Assembly: GCA_019828565.1 (NCBI GenBank)
Contig: JAHDYR010000067.1
Coordinates: forward strand, 62,001-126,000
Source of the DNA: Carpediemonas membranifera
Taxonomy: Eukaryota > Fornicata
Direction of reading: 5' to 3'
Length of the DNA: 64,000 bases
Shown one piece after another: positions 10,153-18,618 of the stretch (within the stretch, counting starts at the first letter, position 1; the number at the start of each line of letters is the position of its first letter). The translations under genes and the position numbers were made by a program. The notes beneath the pieces were generated by a model. The model made no database searches and was not told where the DNA came from. It worked only from the letters and a program-made list of their open reading frames with translations.

Positions 10153-11700
10153 ATGGATCACCACCGACGACGATCATCGTTAATGAACGTTGCGGAGGAC
10201 GTAGAAACGGATGAGCGGTACGTGCAGAATGCGCTAGGGAATTCTTTGCGCAATTTCGATGATTTGCCTGTGTTCAAGAAGTATTTAGCCTATGTGAGTA
10301 CCACTGGCGATAACGACCGACTTCTCGAGGCCTACGAGTTTGCTACACGCCGATTGGGTTATCACATGGAGTCTCTTCCCTTTTGGCAGGAGCTCGTTCG
10401 TCTCACAATCAAGCTGGGCACATCTGAAGCTGAGGCGCTTGAGAAGGTCCCGCGACTCCCAGTCCCGGGTCTTCCAGACCTCCTAGGGCTCACTGGCGAC
10501 GAGAAGCAGAGTCTAGAGATCCAGATTCACGAGCGTCGTAAGTTTGAGCGCTGTATTGTCCGGACAGACGACACCGAGAGGCCGAAGGACGGACCAACCA
10601 CGGAGTACAGGCAGTGGGCACCGTACATCGCGTGGGAACTCGAGCAGCAGTCACCGTACAAGCACTACCGCGTCTGCTCCGTGTTCGAGCAGGCTCTGCT
10701 GAGCTGTCTGCACCATCCGGTTGTCTGGCTGAGATACTCGCAGTATCTGATGTACAGACGCCCTGAGGATCCAGAGGGAACTGACAGGGAGCTGGTCAGA
10801 CTGTGGGGCAGACTTGATTGTGCCGACCTGAAGTCCAACATCCCCTTCTTCGCAGCTGCTGACTATTTCGAGCAGTTTAGTGCAGTTGACGATGACCTCC
10901 GTAGCGCTTGTGTGAGCATATTCGAGACACTATGCGACCGGGGTGACCCTCTTGGTTGGATCGAGTACTACAAATTCGCCCAGCGTCGGGGTAACCCGGT
11001 CCAGCTGCGAGCCATCACCGAGCGGATGAAAGCTGCAGCAGAGGAGAACGAGGGCGACGACTGGGTCCAGGTGAGGGCGGCCCTCGGTGTCCCCCCGCCC
11101 CCAGATCGGCCTACTGGTCATGAGAACGCCATGGTCGACCGTATTGTCCAGCATTCCTTCGGGGCCCTGCTGCCCTGCTCGAGGGCAACAGTGGAGGCCC
11201 TGGACCCGCAGGCTGCTGGTGTGGCTGGCCCATTCATGGCAGACAAGGTCAACATGACCAACGCTGACCTCCAGCGGAGAGCGGCGTCAGTGCAACCTCC
11301 GGATGTGTCTCAAATGGTGGTGGTTGATTCACTCAATAACAAGCTTGTATCTGTAGATTGTGCAGATTCTGTGGTCCCGCCTGGGCCTGGCAAATATCCT
11401 GAAACCACACCAATGGCGGTGGCGGCCCTTGTCAAGAAGCTATATGCCAGTGAGGCCACGCGTCACACACGCCTTGTCCCGACAGTCACCGAGGTGTCAG
11501 AAGCTACCAGCATCCTGGACCTGCAAGTTGTGGCCCCAGAGGGCGTGGTGCCGACCGAACCAAGCATGTTGGTCCCACCAAGGCAGACCAGGGGCGATGA
11601 GCATGAGGAGACGGCTGTTGTTGGGACGGGCGTGAAGGTGCTCAGCAACGTGTTCACGAGACGGATGGCGAGGAAGCTGCAGGTGCGGGAGTCTGTGTGA
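10153..11700 (+). CDS. CSTF3: HAT-repeat protein, CstF-77/Rna14-like
   Basis: A 515-residue helical-repeat protein. The segment YRQWAPYIAWELEQQSPYKH followed by VCSVFEQALLSCLHHPVVWL resembles the HAT repeats of CstF-77 (QWKKYIxWE ... HHPDIW), a scaffold of the mRNA 3'-end cleavage complex. Further HAT-like helices (FWQELVRLTIKLG, GWIEYYKFAQRRGNP) fit. After about residue 335 the sequence becomes Pro- and Val-rich and disordered, as in CstF-77 C-termini. It is shorter than animal CstF-77 (about 717). Prp39 or another HAT protein is the main alternative. A TGTAAAT motif sits 12 nt past the stop. Confidence 0.6.
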   Translation: MDHHRRRSSLMNVAEDVETDERYVQNALGNSLRNFDDLPVFKKYLAYVSTTGDNDRLLEAYEFATRRLGYHMESLPFWQELVRLTIKLGTSEAEALEKVPRLPVPGLPDLLGLTGDEKQSLEIQIHERRKFERCIVRTDDTERPKDGPTTEYRQWAPYIAWELEQQSPYKHYRVCSVFEQALLSCLHHPVVWLRYSQYLMYRRPEDPEGTDRELVRLWGRLDCADLKSNIPFFAAADYFEQFSAVDDDLRSACVSIFETLCDRGDPLGWIEYYKFAQRRGNPVQLRAITERMKAAAEENEGDDWVQVRAALGVPPPPDRPTGHENAMVDRIVQHSFGALLPCSRATVEALDPQAAGVAGPFMADKVNMTNADLQRRAASVQPPDVSQMVVVDSLNNKLVSVDCADSVVPPGPGKYPETTPMAVAALVKKLYASEATRHTRLVPTVTEVSEATSILDLQVVAPEGVVPTEPSMLVPPRQTRGDEHEETAVVGTGVKVLSNVFTRRMARKLQVRESV

Positions 11701-12246
11701 GTGTCCGTTGGTGTAAATGGTGATCATTTGATTGAAGTCGTGGCGGTGGATCTGATCAAGAGTCTGCTGTGCTTCTGGCAGGACCTTGGGCAGTTGGCCA
11801 TCCATCGGGATACGGCCAGGCAATAAACGGGGACAACTGTCAAGCGGGATTAGAGAATGTTACGGGGCGGCACTAGACCCTTTCAGTACCCCAACCAGAC
11901 TGCCCAATGTGGATCTTGCCAGACATGGCGGCCTCTCTCGACATCATGGCCACCTCTGAGTTTGTCAGGGGGTTCGACAGAGGACTGGGTCGACTAGTGC
12001 CACAGCGGATGGTCAGCAACCAGGGCGTAACCCCAGACACTGTAACAAGCTTTGTCTCAGCAGCTCCCCTTCACTCCTCTCCTCTCACAACGTCGTAGTC
12101 TTCGTTGGTCAACGTGACATGGACACCGCCGCCACTGTACTACTACCCCTGCTACACACTCTATCCACCGTCCGATGGCCGCGTGTGATTGCGTCACGGG
12201 GGTGAGGTTGAGACGACCAGCCGAGACTATCGCAACCTTGCCAACA
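11701..12246. other. Intergenic with weak small open frames
   Basis: The plus strand has a 57-codon frame from ATG 11925 (MAASLDIMATSEFVRGFDR) to a TAG at 12096-12098, without recognisable family. It could be a small gene or a 5' exon of the next one. Open frame also precedes the ATG at 12247 back to 12175. Nothing else is supported. Confidence 0.3.
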
Positions 12247-13086
12247 ATGGCCGATCGCCACACCATGGATCATGCACTGAAAGAGCCCAAGAAGGACTTC
12301 GTCACTGCCTTTATTTCGCATGCAGTCGCACGGTCGCTCCATTTATCTGAGTATGCTGGCGTTGGAAAGGCTGCATTCATTGGCGGCATGTCTGGCCTCT
12401 CCACGGCCCTGTTCTTCACCGCACCGACCACCTCCGATGAGCTACAGAAGTTCCTCGCCGTTTCCCGTGGCGTGTTCAACTCCTCCGCCTTTGTCCAAGC
12501 ATCCGATGCTCTATTCCGCGTTCCCTTCCTCACCCCACAGTGCCGACGCGGCAACTTCCGCAACTTCTACACCCACAGCTTCTTCTGCGGCGCTGCAGTG
12601 GGCGTGTCCGGTGAGTTGTGGTCCAACTACGTGTACGGCGCGCCCCATCACGTTACGTGGGCAAATATTGTCATCACCAACGCCCTAGGCAACATGATGT
12701 GGGATACCTTCTTCCATGCCTCATGTGCTGTGGGTCGAAGGGTGAGAGGCGCATTCCCGGCAATCCCGCAGCTCCCCGTCGCCGTGCTCTCTCTTATCAT
12801 GGGTGGCGTAGGAGGTTCGTTCGGTGCCAACCTGGCCTCGTATGGCATGCACAAGTACTACCATGTCATGGCTGATCGCGGTTCGGCCCGCAATAAGGAC
12901 CTTCACGACAGGATGGTGGCCTACTACGGTTTCGAACACGAGCCTGTCATCAGGGATTGGGCATTCGCGTGCATGCGGAAGTGTATGAACAGCGCCGTGT
13001 ACTTCACAGTCTTCGGTACTCTCACCGACGGCATGGATCGCCTTGGCAAGAGATTGTTCCGCCCCATGAATCGCAAGAACATATGA
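12247..13086 (+). CDS. Glycine-rich membrane-like protein, unknown
   Basis: 279 residues from the ATG at 12247 (MADRHTMDHALKEPK). It holds repeated small-residue hydrophobic stretches: AAFIGGMSGLSTALFF, FFCGAAVGVSGELW, NIVITNALGNMMWDTFF and LSLIMGGVGGSFGANLAS. This GxxxG-rich, roughly four-segment layout recalls Tim17-like or carrier-like inner-membrane proteins, but no signature is decisive, so function is left open. The frame is open upstream to 12175 (CTG/GTG region), and a longer N-terminus cannot be excluded. It is the last gene before the retrotransposon. Confidence 0.6.
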   Translation: MADRHTMDHALKEPKKDFVTAFISHAVARSLHLSEYAGVGKAAFIGGMSGLSTALFFTAPTTSDELQKFLAVSRGVFNSSAFVQASDALFRVPFLTPQCRRGNFRNFYTHSFFCGAAVGVSGELWSNYVYGAPHHVTWANIVITNALGNMMWDTFFHASCAVGRRVRGAFPAIPQLPVAVLSLIMGGVGGSFGANLASYGMHKYYHVMADRGSARNKDLHDRMVAYYGFEHEPVIRDWAFACMRKCMNSAVYFTVFGTLTDGMDRLGKRLFRPMNRKNI

Positions 13087-13334
13087 GACTTTTACTTTTG
13101 AATATGAATACTTCATCGCTTCTGCTGTTTTGTGTGTTGTTTTGCTGTTGATTTGCCAGCTCTCGGCTTGGAAAAATGGTATTGTTCTCATTCGCCATGA
13201 AGAAGACTGATATTGGTTAAAAAGAGACTATATGATCGGTAACCAAGCCAGCATGGGTAGAATACGGCACAGGATTCGAGAACCGTCCCCTGTGGCGCTC
13301 ATGCCGTCCACTTTGCGATCAATGACTCCAGTTC

Positions 13335-13338
13335 GAGT
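13335..13338. repeat. Target-site duplication GAGT (left)
   Basis: GAGT directly precedes the left LTR and is repeated at 18608-18611 after the right LTR. Four-base duplications are usual for Ty3/gypsy-type integration. Confidence 0.75.
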
Positions 13339-13462
13339 TGTGATTTGCTCGGGGTGAACGGCCCGTGAGGGGAGATAAAGGCAACAAGAAGTTGGTACGT
13401 GCAATGCCGCGGCAGTGCTGGGGGAGTGAATGTACACCATAAATGGAGTTACGTAATTCGCA
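13339..13462 (-). repeat. 3' LTR (124 bp)
   Basis: Identical over all 124 bases to 18484-18607. It starts TGTGATTTGC and ends TAATTCGCA as read on the plus strand, so both strands show TG...CA. Confidence 0.93.
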
Positions 13463-13474
13463 CTGCCTTTCTCG
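13463..13474 (-). other. Polypurine tract candidate
   Basis: The sense-strand sequence CGAGAAAGGCAG abuts the 3' LTR, the position of the plus-strand primer in LTR elements. Confidence 0.55.
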
Positions 13475-13671
13475 ATAGCTGGCCAAGCTTGGACGGCTGA
13501 ACGTGAGGGACGAACGCAAATCACCTGCGGACGATCTTCGACACTCCTTTGGGTCGTTCAATCGTGCATCGGATGATCCTTTAGCGCACCTGGGCGTCCC
13601 CAGGCACTGGAGATTATACTGACGGGCCAAGGAAGCGTTCGGAAAAGGCCTTAGTCTATCAGTTAGTACAA

Positions 13672-16600
13672 TTACTGGTACTTAGGGTTTGGTTGGCGGT
13701 TTCTCGTTGGATAGCGGCGTGGAGCGTCAAATTCTTTCGCTGTTGTGCTCGGGGGCACTCTGGGCTTCGTCTGGCGTGTTCTCCGAGGGTACCGGTCGCG
13801 AGGCTTCCGTACATCAGACGGATCTGGATGTTTGGGCTCAGCAGCGCGGTTCTCTGTCCGACGCTCTACTGTCTTTGGCGCCGCGTGCTTTTCTAGGACG
13901 TCGGCTGATACAGTAGTTCCTGCCCCTCTCCCGGGGTCGGTCCTCGGTGGACTAGACTCGTGGTCCCGTCCTCCTGGGGTTTCCCGTGGTGAGGGCTCCT
14001 TGCGCTTCTCCTCCAGCTCCCCAGTTGGGGTGGCACTTGGCACCGAGTCGGGAGGGTTAGCGGGCGGATCGAGTGGATGCCTGGGTCGACGCTGTCTGCG
14101 GTACTTCGCGACTCCGGGGAGCTTAGCGAAGCCATCATTGGCGTCAATGAACTTTGCCAAGGTGTCTCGGCCAGCAAGCTGGTCGATGTTGATCCACGTG
14201 GCCTCTGATTTGGTCATGCCAGCCCAACGTACGAGCATGCGGTAGGGCGAACTGCCCCGTTGCTGTTCGTAGTCAAGAATCTCTTCCGGCACAGACCGGT
14301 AGAAATCTTGTGCAGCGATACTACGAGCTTGCTCTTCGGTTAGGGCTTGCACTGGTGACCAGTACAGGGAGGAGCCGTGGCGAATGATCTTGACAGTGTC
14401 CTGGATGAGGTCTTGGAGTTCGTACCTGTCTCTGGTGAGGGTTTGGAGGACCCGATACGGGCCCCGGACTGGCAGGTCCAGACGGCCTCTGGCCCTGGGT
14501 TCTAAGGAGACGTACACATAGTCACCGGGGGCAGGCCTAGGCCCGGCGACGGGGAGATGGTCATCTTTCCACTTGCTCCTCTCAGCCAGCGCGTCGTTGA
14601 CTGTTTTCAGCAGTCTTTTCGCCCGGTCAATAGTCAGTCTGGGGTTGTTCTGACTGCGCTTGAGGTCGGTTGTTGTGGCGAGTAGAGCTGCGTGGGCTTG
14701 GAAAGGTGAGAGGTCCTCGAGTGGAGCGGATGGGGTATCGTTGACTGCGGTCTGGGCGTCGCTCAGCACTTGTGTCCAATCCTCATCTCGCACTTCGTGT
14801 ACGAGCTCTCTGAGCGCCCGGTTGACGGACCGGATCACGTTTTCCACGGCCCCGTTGGCTTCGTGGCGCAACGGAGTGGTCACGTGGTGGTCGATGCCGA
14901 GTAGTTCAAGCTCTCTTGAGAAAGCTAGTCCGAACTGGGACCCGCTATCGGTTTGGACTTGTTGGGGTAGCCCCCAGTGGCGTATGTAGCCACGTTTGAG
15001 AGCGTTCAAGGCCTCCGCTGTACTAGAGTTTTGCATTGGCTCCAGCACTGTGAAGCGAGTGGTAGGCTCTTTGATCACCAGGACGTGAGTGAATCCTTGG
15101 TGCTCGGGGAGAGGACCTAGGGTGTCCACGTGCAAGTGATGGATGGACCCGACAGGTGCGCGGGAGTCTGGCAAGTGTCGCTGGTCGATTGGGACCGGCT
15201 CGAGCCGGGACTTGGAGCAGATTGGACACGCGAGCAGGCGCTCGGCGATGTCGTGCTTGATCCCGCTCCAGAGCGTATCGTCCTGCTTCAGCCGGCGGAA
15301 CATGGCTTTGGCCTTGCGGTGATACTTGCCGTGTGCGCGGTCGAGAAGGTCCTGTTTCGCCTCTTCCGCAAGCTGATCTGGTAGGTCGGAGTCTTGGGAG
15401 GTGTGGCTGAGGCTACACAGGTACGCGGACGGGGTGATATCCACTGAGGGCCGCGGCCAATACCGTGACAGTGTGTCGGCCACAATGTTGTCGGCCCCCG
15501 GAATGTGCGTGATGGAGATGTCGAGGTCAGCAATCTCCGTGAACCAGCGACGGACCTTACGGTTGTTCGTCGCCGAGGCGAGAACGAGAAAGGCAGTGCG
15601 GTGGTCAGTCTCGACATCGACGTGATGTCCTTGAACGATGTCCTCGAACTTGAGGAGGCTGGCAACGACGCCATAAGCCTCTTGCTCAATTGTAGGCCAG
15701 GCAGCCATCGTGTCGTTGAACTGCTTCGAGTAGAACGCGATGGTTTGTTCTGACCCATCGTCTGCCAGCTGGAACAGCTGGGCTCCGATGCCGTGTACGG
15801 AGGCGTCTGTCCGGAGACGGAACGGCCGGTCATAATTGGGATGAGCGAGGTCCTCGGGCTCCGCGATGATGGCTTTGAGGGTCTCGAACGCTTTCTGATG
15901 GTCTCTCGTCCAGGACCACTGGGTTCCCTTGCCGAGGAGGGTGTTCAGAACCCGGGTCTGGTCTGCCATGTGGGGTAGGAATGGCCGGAGGTAGTTGACC
16001 AGGCCGAGGAATGAGCGCAGCTCACGTGGGTTCGATGGTGGTTTGATTGTAGCGATGGCGTCGATGCGGTCCTGTGAGATGTGGACACCCGACTCGTCTA
16101 CAAGAAGACCGAGGATCTTGGCGCGCTTAGTGCCGATGATAGACTTCTTGGCCTTCAGACGGAGGCGGCATTGAGCACAGCGGGTGAGGAACCGGTCGAC
16201 CCGATCATAGAGTTCCTCAGGAGTTCTCCCGAGGACTACTGCATCGTCAATGAAGACGAACAGCTCGTCACGGTCGATCGAGTCTTGGAAGACCTTGGTA
16301 ACTGCCCGCTGGAAGGCGGCTGGCCCATTGCGCACTCCAAACGGAAGTCGGTTGAACTCATAGAGTCCGTTGGGTCCCTGGAATGCTGTCAGGTGTCGGG
16401 AACTCTCGGCAACCTTCAGCTGGTGGAACCCTGACGTAAGGTCGAAGGTCGCGAAGTACTTGACCCCACGGCACTTCTCCCTCAGTTTGTCTGGCGACAA
16501 CATGGGGTAGGCGTCGGCTCTCGTAACTGCATTCAGCTGGCGGTAGTCAACGCAGAAGCGCCAAGTATCGTCTGGCTTCCGGATCAGCAGAACTGGAGCT

Positions 16601-18453
16601 GCCCAGTCCGACGACGACGGGCGGATGATGCCCTTCTGGAGCATGTCGCGGATGCCGTCCCTAACCGCCTCAGTCATCTTTGGGTTCTTGTGGCGGTACG
16701 CTGCCCGAACTGGGATGCTGCCAGGGTTGAGGACGAACTCGAATTCGCCCAGATCGGCGCCGCCTGGATGGGGGTCGCCGAAGGTGTTCTGAGCGACGTG
16801 CCTGCCCAGGAGGTCCTCAAAGCGGCCACGTACCTCGCTAGGGAGGTCGTCGGAGATGGTGGGTTGACCCTCGTCGGCGCTGATGAGGTGATTGAAGAGC
16901 CGACCGAGGTCGAGGTTGGCTACCTCCTCCTGCATAGTTGTAGGCGGGCTTGCCAGGTACTCTGGGGTCAGACCCAGGGTGGCAAGGACCCTCTGGCCAA
17001 CAATGCAATCGACTGACAGTTGGTGAACCGCCAGGACGTGCACTGACAGCTTGGCACTGGCGGGGAAGTGGTCACCCCACAGCTCCACGTCCACGACTCC
17101 GTGATGGGTAACTCGGAGCGGGTTCGCGGGGTCTGCGGTTGCGATGACCTCGTTGCCAGCGGCGGCAGGAAGGTGGAGCCGTATGGCAAGTGATGTCGGT
17201 ACCAGGACATCAATGCCTAGGGCGCCCGTGTCCAGCAGAGCATTCGTCTCGAGGCCGGAGCCAAGAAACTTGAGCTGGGCGTAGTACCCTTGGGAGGTGC
17301 CGCCTGAGCACAGACCACACAACAAGTACTGGGAGGCTTTATTGGCCTGCCCACGGCACTCGGCGTTGGTGTGGTTGGCCCAGGGGTGGATGAGGCACAG
17401 GCTGTCAGGGGCGGAGGTCCGCACGGCAGAGATGCCGAAGAGGTGGGCGGCCTCGGAGGGGTCCCTGACCATGGCGGTGATCGCCTGCGCCACTCGGGTA
17501 GCTCGGGCACAGATCTCCGTGTCCTCGATCTGAACGCCATGACGCACCCAGTGGTCCAAATCGTCCTTCAGGTTTGCCATGATCCGCGTAAACGCAGAAC
17601 TGATGGGAAGGGACGAGGGGACCCTGGTTTGGCGAGTGCGTCGGCGGGTGAGGCGGAGCGGGGCCAGAGCTGTGGTGAGAGCACTCAAGGACAACGTGGA
17701 GCGACGGCTTGAAGTTGAGGAGTCGTCGCTAAACTGCACCTCCCGAGGGGCAAAAGCTGAGCGGTGCAGAGGGATGGCGGCTTCGCCCACGGAAGGATGA
17801 TCCACAGAGGCTTGCGACCACTGATTGGAAATCGTGGATACGAGATAGCTGGATGCTCCTGCGCGCTGAAGCGTCTTACGCAGGATCTTTGGCGCATCCC
17901 ACAGCGAGAGGGTGCTGCGGTCCAGGAGCAGGCGGAGCGTGTCCAGGCGGCCAAATTCCGCCAGGAAGGCGCTCAGGGAAGTGGCAGAGAGCGGCTTGCC
18001 CGGTGTGATTTCCTCGGCTGCCGAGAACCAGGCTCCGCGGCTGTTAACGACCTGTCGGGTGGCGTCTCTTGCGGCAGTGGTCAGGACTTCGTTAGCTAGG
18101 CGAGCCCATTGGCAACGCCTTACCAGCTTAGTGGCCCTTTCGATCTGGGAGGATCTCAGGTCGGGGCACTCGGCGTGTAGCTGGTCGAGGAAGCTCTCGA
18201 GGTCGTCCCGCATGGGGGTCAGATGCGTGGCGCTGATCTCTGGCATCCATCCCAGCTGACGACCATTGGCGGCCGTCGGGAGGATCGTGTCGGGGGCGCC
18301 GAGGTCCGCGTCCGTGGAAATGCGATCGAGCAGGTCGACAAAGAACCGGACAAGGCTCAGCGGACTGTCAAACTCGGCTGGTTGCTGGGCGGTGGCGACG
18401 GAGGAATGAAGCAGCGTGCTCAAGGAGGTTTTCTTGTTACTTTTCATGGCCAT
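13672..18453 (-). CDS. Gag-Pol polyprotein with C-terminal chromodomain
   Basis: A single 1593-residue frame starting at MAMKSNKK, shortly after the 5' LTR. It carries a Gag-like region with a weak Cys/His cluster near 355-390. Aspartic protease motif LLDTGALGIDVL lies near 405 and reverse transcriptase from about 585, with VFIDDAVV near 733 (the YxDD box as FIDD). RNase H motif LRTDASVHGIG is near 880. An integrase H2C2 region precedes HLHVDTLGPL, QTDSGSQFG and ANGAVENVI (the D, D and E residues) from 1100 to 1200. A chromodomain (PEEILDYEQQRGSS, RMLVRWAGMTKSEATWI) lies near 1400-1440, then a basic Pro-rich tail. Gag and Pol share one frame without a shift, as in some chromoviruses. All catalytic acids seen are intact. 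Confidence 0.95.
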   Translation of the reverse strand: MAMKSNKKTSLSTLLHSSVATAQQPAEFDSPLSLVRFFVDLLDRISTDADLGAPDTILPTAANGRQLGWMPEISATHLTPMRDDLESFLDQLHAECPDLRSSQIERATKLVRRCQWARLANEVLTTAARDATRQVVNSRGAWFSAAEEITPGKPLSATSLSAFLAEFGRLDTLRLLLDRSTLSLWDAPKILRKTLQRAGASSYLVSTISNQWSQASVDHPSVGEAAIPLHRSAFAPREVQFSDDSSTSSRRSTLSLSALTTALAPLRLTRRRTRQTRVPSSLPISSAFTRIMANLKDDLDHWVRHGVQIEDTEICARATRVAQAITAMVRDPSEAAHLFGISAVRTSAPDSLCLIHPWANHTNAECRGQANKASQYLLCGLCSGGTSQGYYAQLKFLGSGLETNALLDTGALGIDVLVPTSLAIRLHLPAAAGNEVIATADPANPLRVTHHGVVDVELWGDHFPASAKLSVHVLAVHQLSVDCIVGQRVLATLGLTPEYLASPPTTMQEEVANLDLGRLFNHLISADEGQPTISDDLPSEVRGRFEDLLGRHVAQNTFGDPHPGGADLGEFEFVLNPGSIPVRAAYRHKNPKMTEAVRDGIRDMLQKGIIRPSSSDWAAPVLLIRKPDDTWRFCVDYRQLNAVTRADAYPMLSPDKLREKCRGVKYFATFDLTSGFHQLKVAESSRHLTAFQGPNGLYEFNRLPFGVRNGPAAFQRAVTKVFQDSIDRDELFVFIDDAVVLGRTPEELYDRVDRFLTRCAQCRLRLKAKKSIIGTKRAKILGLLVDESGVHISQDRIDAIATIKPPSNPRELRSFLGLVNYLRPFLPHMADQTRVLNTLLGKGTQWSWTRDHQKAFETLKAIIAEPEDLAHPNYDRPFRLRTDASVHGIGAQLFQLADDGSEQTIAFYSKQFNDTMAAWPTIEQEAYGVVASLLKFEDIVQGHHVDVETDHRTAFLVLASATNNRKVRRWFTEIADLDISITHIPGADNIVADTLSRYWPRPSVDITPSAYLCSLSHTSQDSDLPDQLAEEAKQDLLDRAHGKYHRKAKAMFRRLKQDDTLWSGIKHDIAERLLACPICSKSRLEPVPIDQRHLPDSRAPVGSIHHLHVDTLGPLPEHQGFTHVLVIKEPTTRFTVLEPMQNSSTAEALNALKRGYIRHWGLPQQVQTDSGSQFGLAFSRELELLGIDHHVTTPLRHEANGAVENVIRSVNRALRELVHEVRDEDWTQVLSDAQTAVNDTPSAPLEDLSPFQAHAALLATTTDLKRSQNNPRLTIDRAKRLLKTVNDALAERSKWKDDHLPVAGPRPAPGDYVYVSLEPRARGRLDLPVRGPYRVLQTLTRDRYELQDLIQDTVKIIRHGSSLYWSPVQALTEEQARSIAAQDFYRSVPEEILDYEQQRGSSPYRMLVRWAGMTKSEATWINIDQLAGRDTLAKFIDANDGFAKLPGVAKYRRQRRPRHPLDPPANPPDSVPSATPTGELEEKRKEPSPRETPGGRDHESSPPRTDPGRGAGTTVSADVLEKHAAPKTVERRTENRAAEPKHPDPSDVRKPRDRYPRRTRQTKPRVPPSTTAKEFDAPRRYPTRNRQPNPKYQ

Positions 18454-18483
18454 AGAGAGAGTTAATCGATTAATTAACGTTAA
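18454..18483 (-). other. Leader after 5' LTR, adjacent palindromes
   Basis: In sense, TTAACGTTAA is followed by TTAATCGATTAA, two perfect palindromes where a tRNA primer site is expected. No complement to a tRNA 3' end such as TGGTATCAG is seen. Confidence 0.5.
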
Positions 18484-18607
18484 TGTGATTTGCTCGGGGT
18501 GAACGGCCCGTGAGGGGAGATAAAGGCAACAAGAAGTTGGTACGTGCAATGCCGCGGCAGTGCTGGGGGAGTGAATGTACACCATAAATGGAGTTACGTA
18601 ATTCGCA
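18484..18607 (-). repeat. 5' LTR (124 bp)
   Basis: Identical to 13339-13462. It should carry the element promoter, directed toward lower coordinates. Its outer edge is 11 bp from the VPS35 start codon. Confidence 0.93.
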
Positions 18608-18611
18608 GAGT
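18608..18611. repeat. Target-site duplication GAGT (right)
   Basis: Matches 13335-13338 on the other side of the element. Removing the element and one copy restores the pre-insertion VPS35 leader. Confidence 0.75.
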
Positions 18612-18618
18612 CGAAGCG

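Larger units (their letters stand above)
13339..18607 (-). mobile_element. Complete Ty3/gypsy chromovirus LTR retrotransposon
   Basis: A 5269-bp element bounded by identical 124-bp LTRs with TG...CA ends and a GAGT duplication. It encodes a single uninterrupted Gag-Pol frame on the minus strand with protease, reverse transcriptase, RNase H, integrase and chromodomain. LTR identity and the open frame indicate a recent, possibly still active insertion. It sits between an unknown plus-strand gene and VPS35, with its 5' LTR 11 bp from the VPS35 ATG and transcription pointing away from VPS35. No tRNA primer-binding site is evident after the 5' LTR. Confidence 0.95.
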
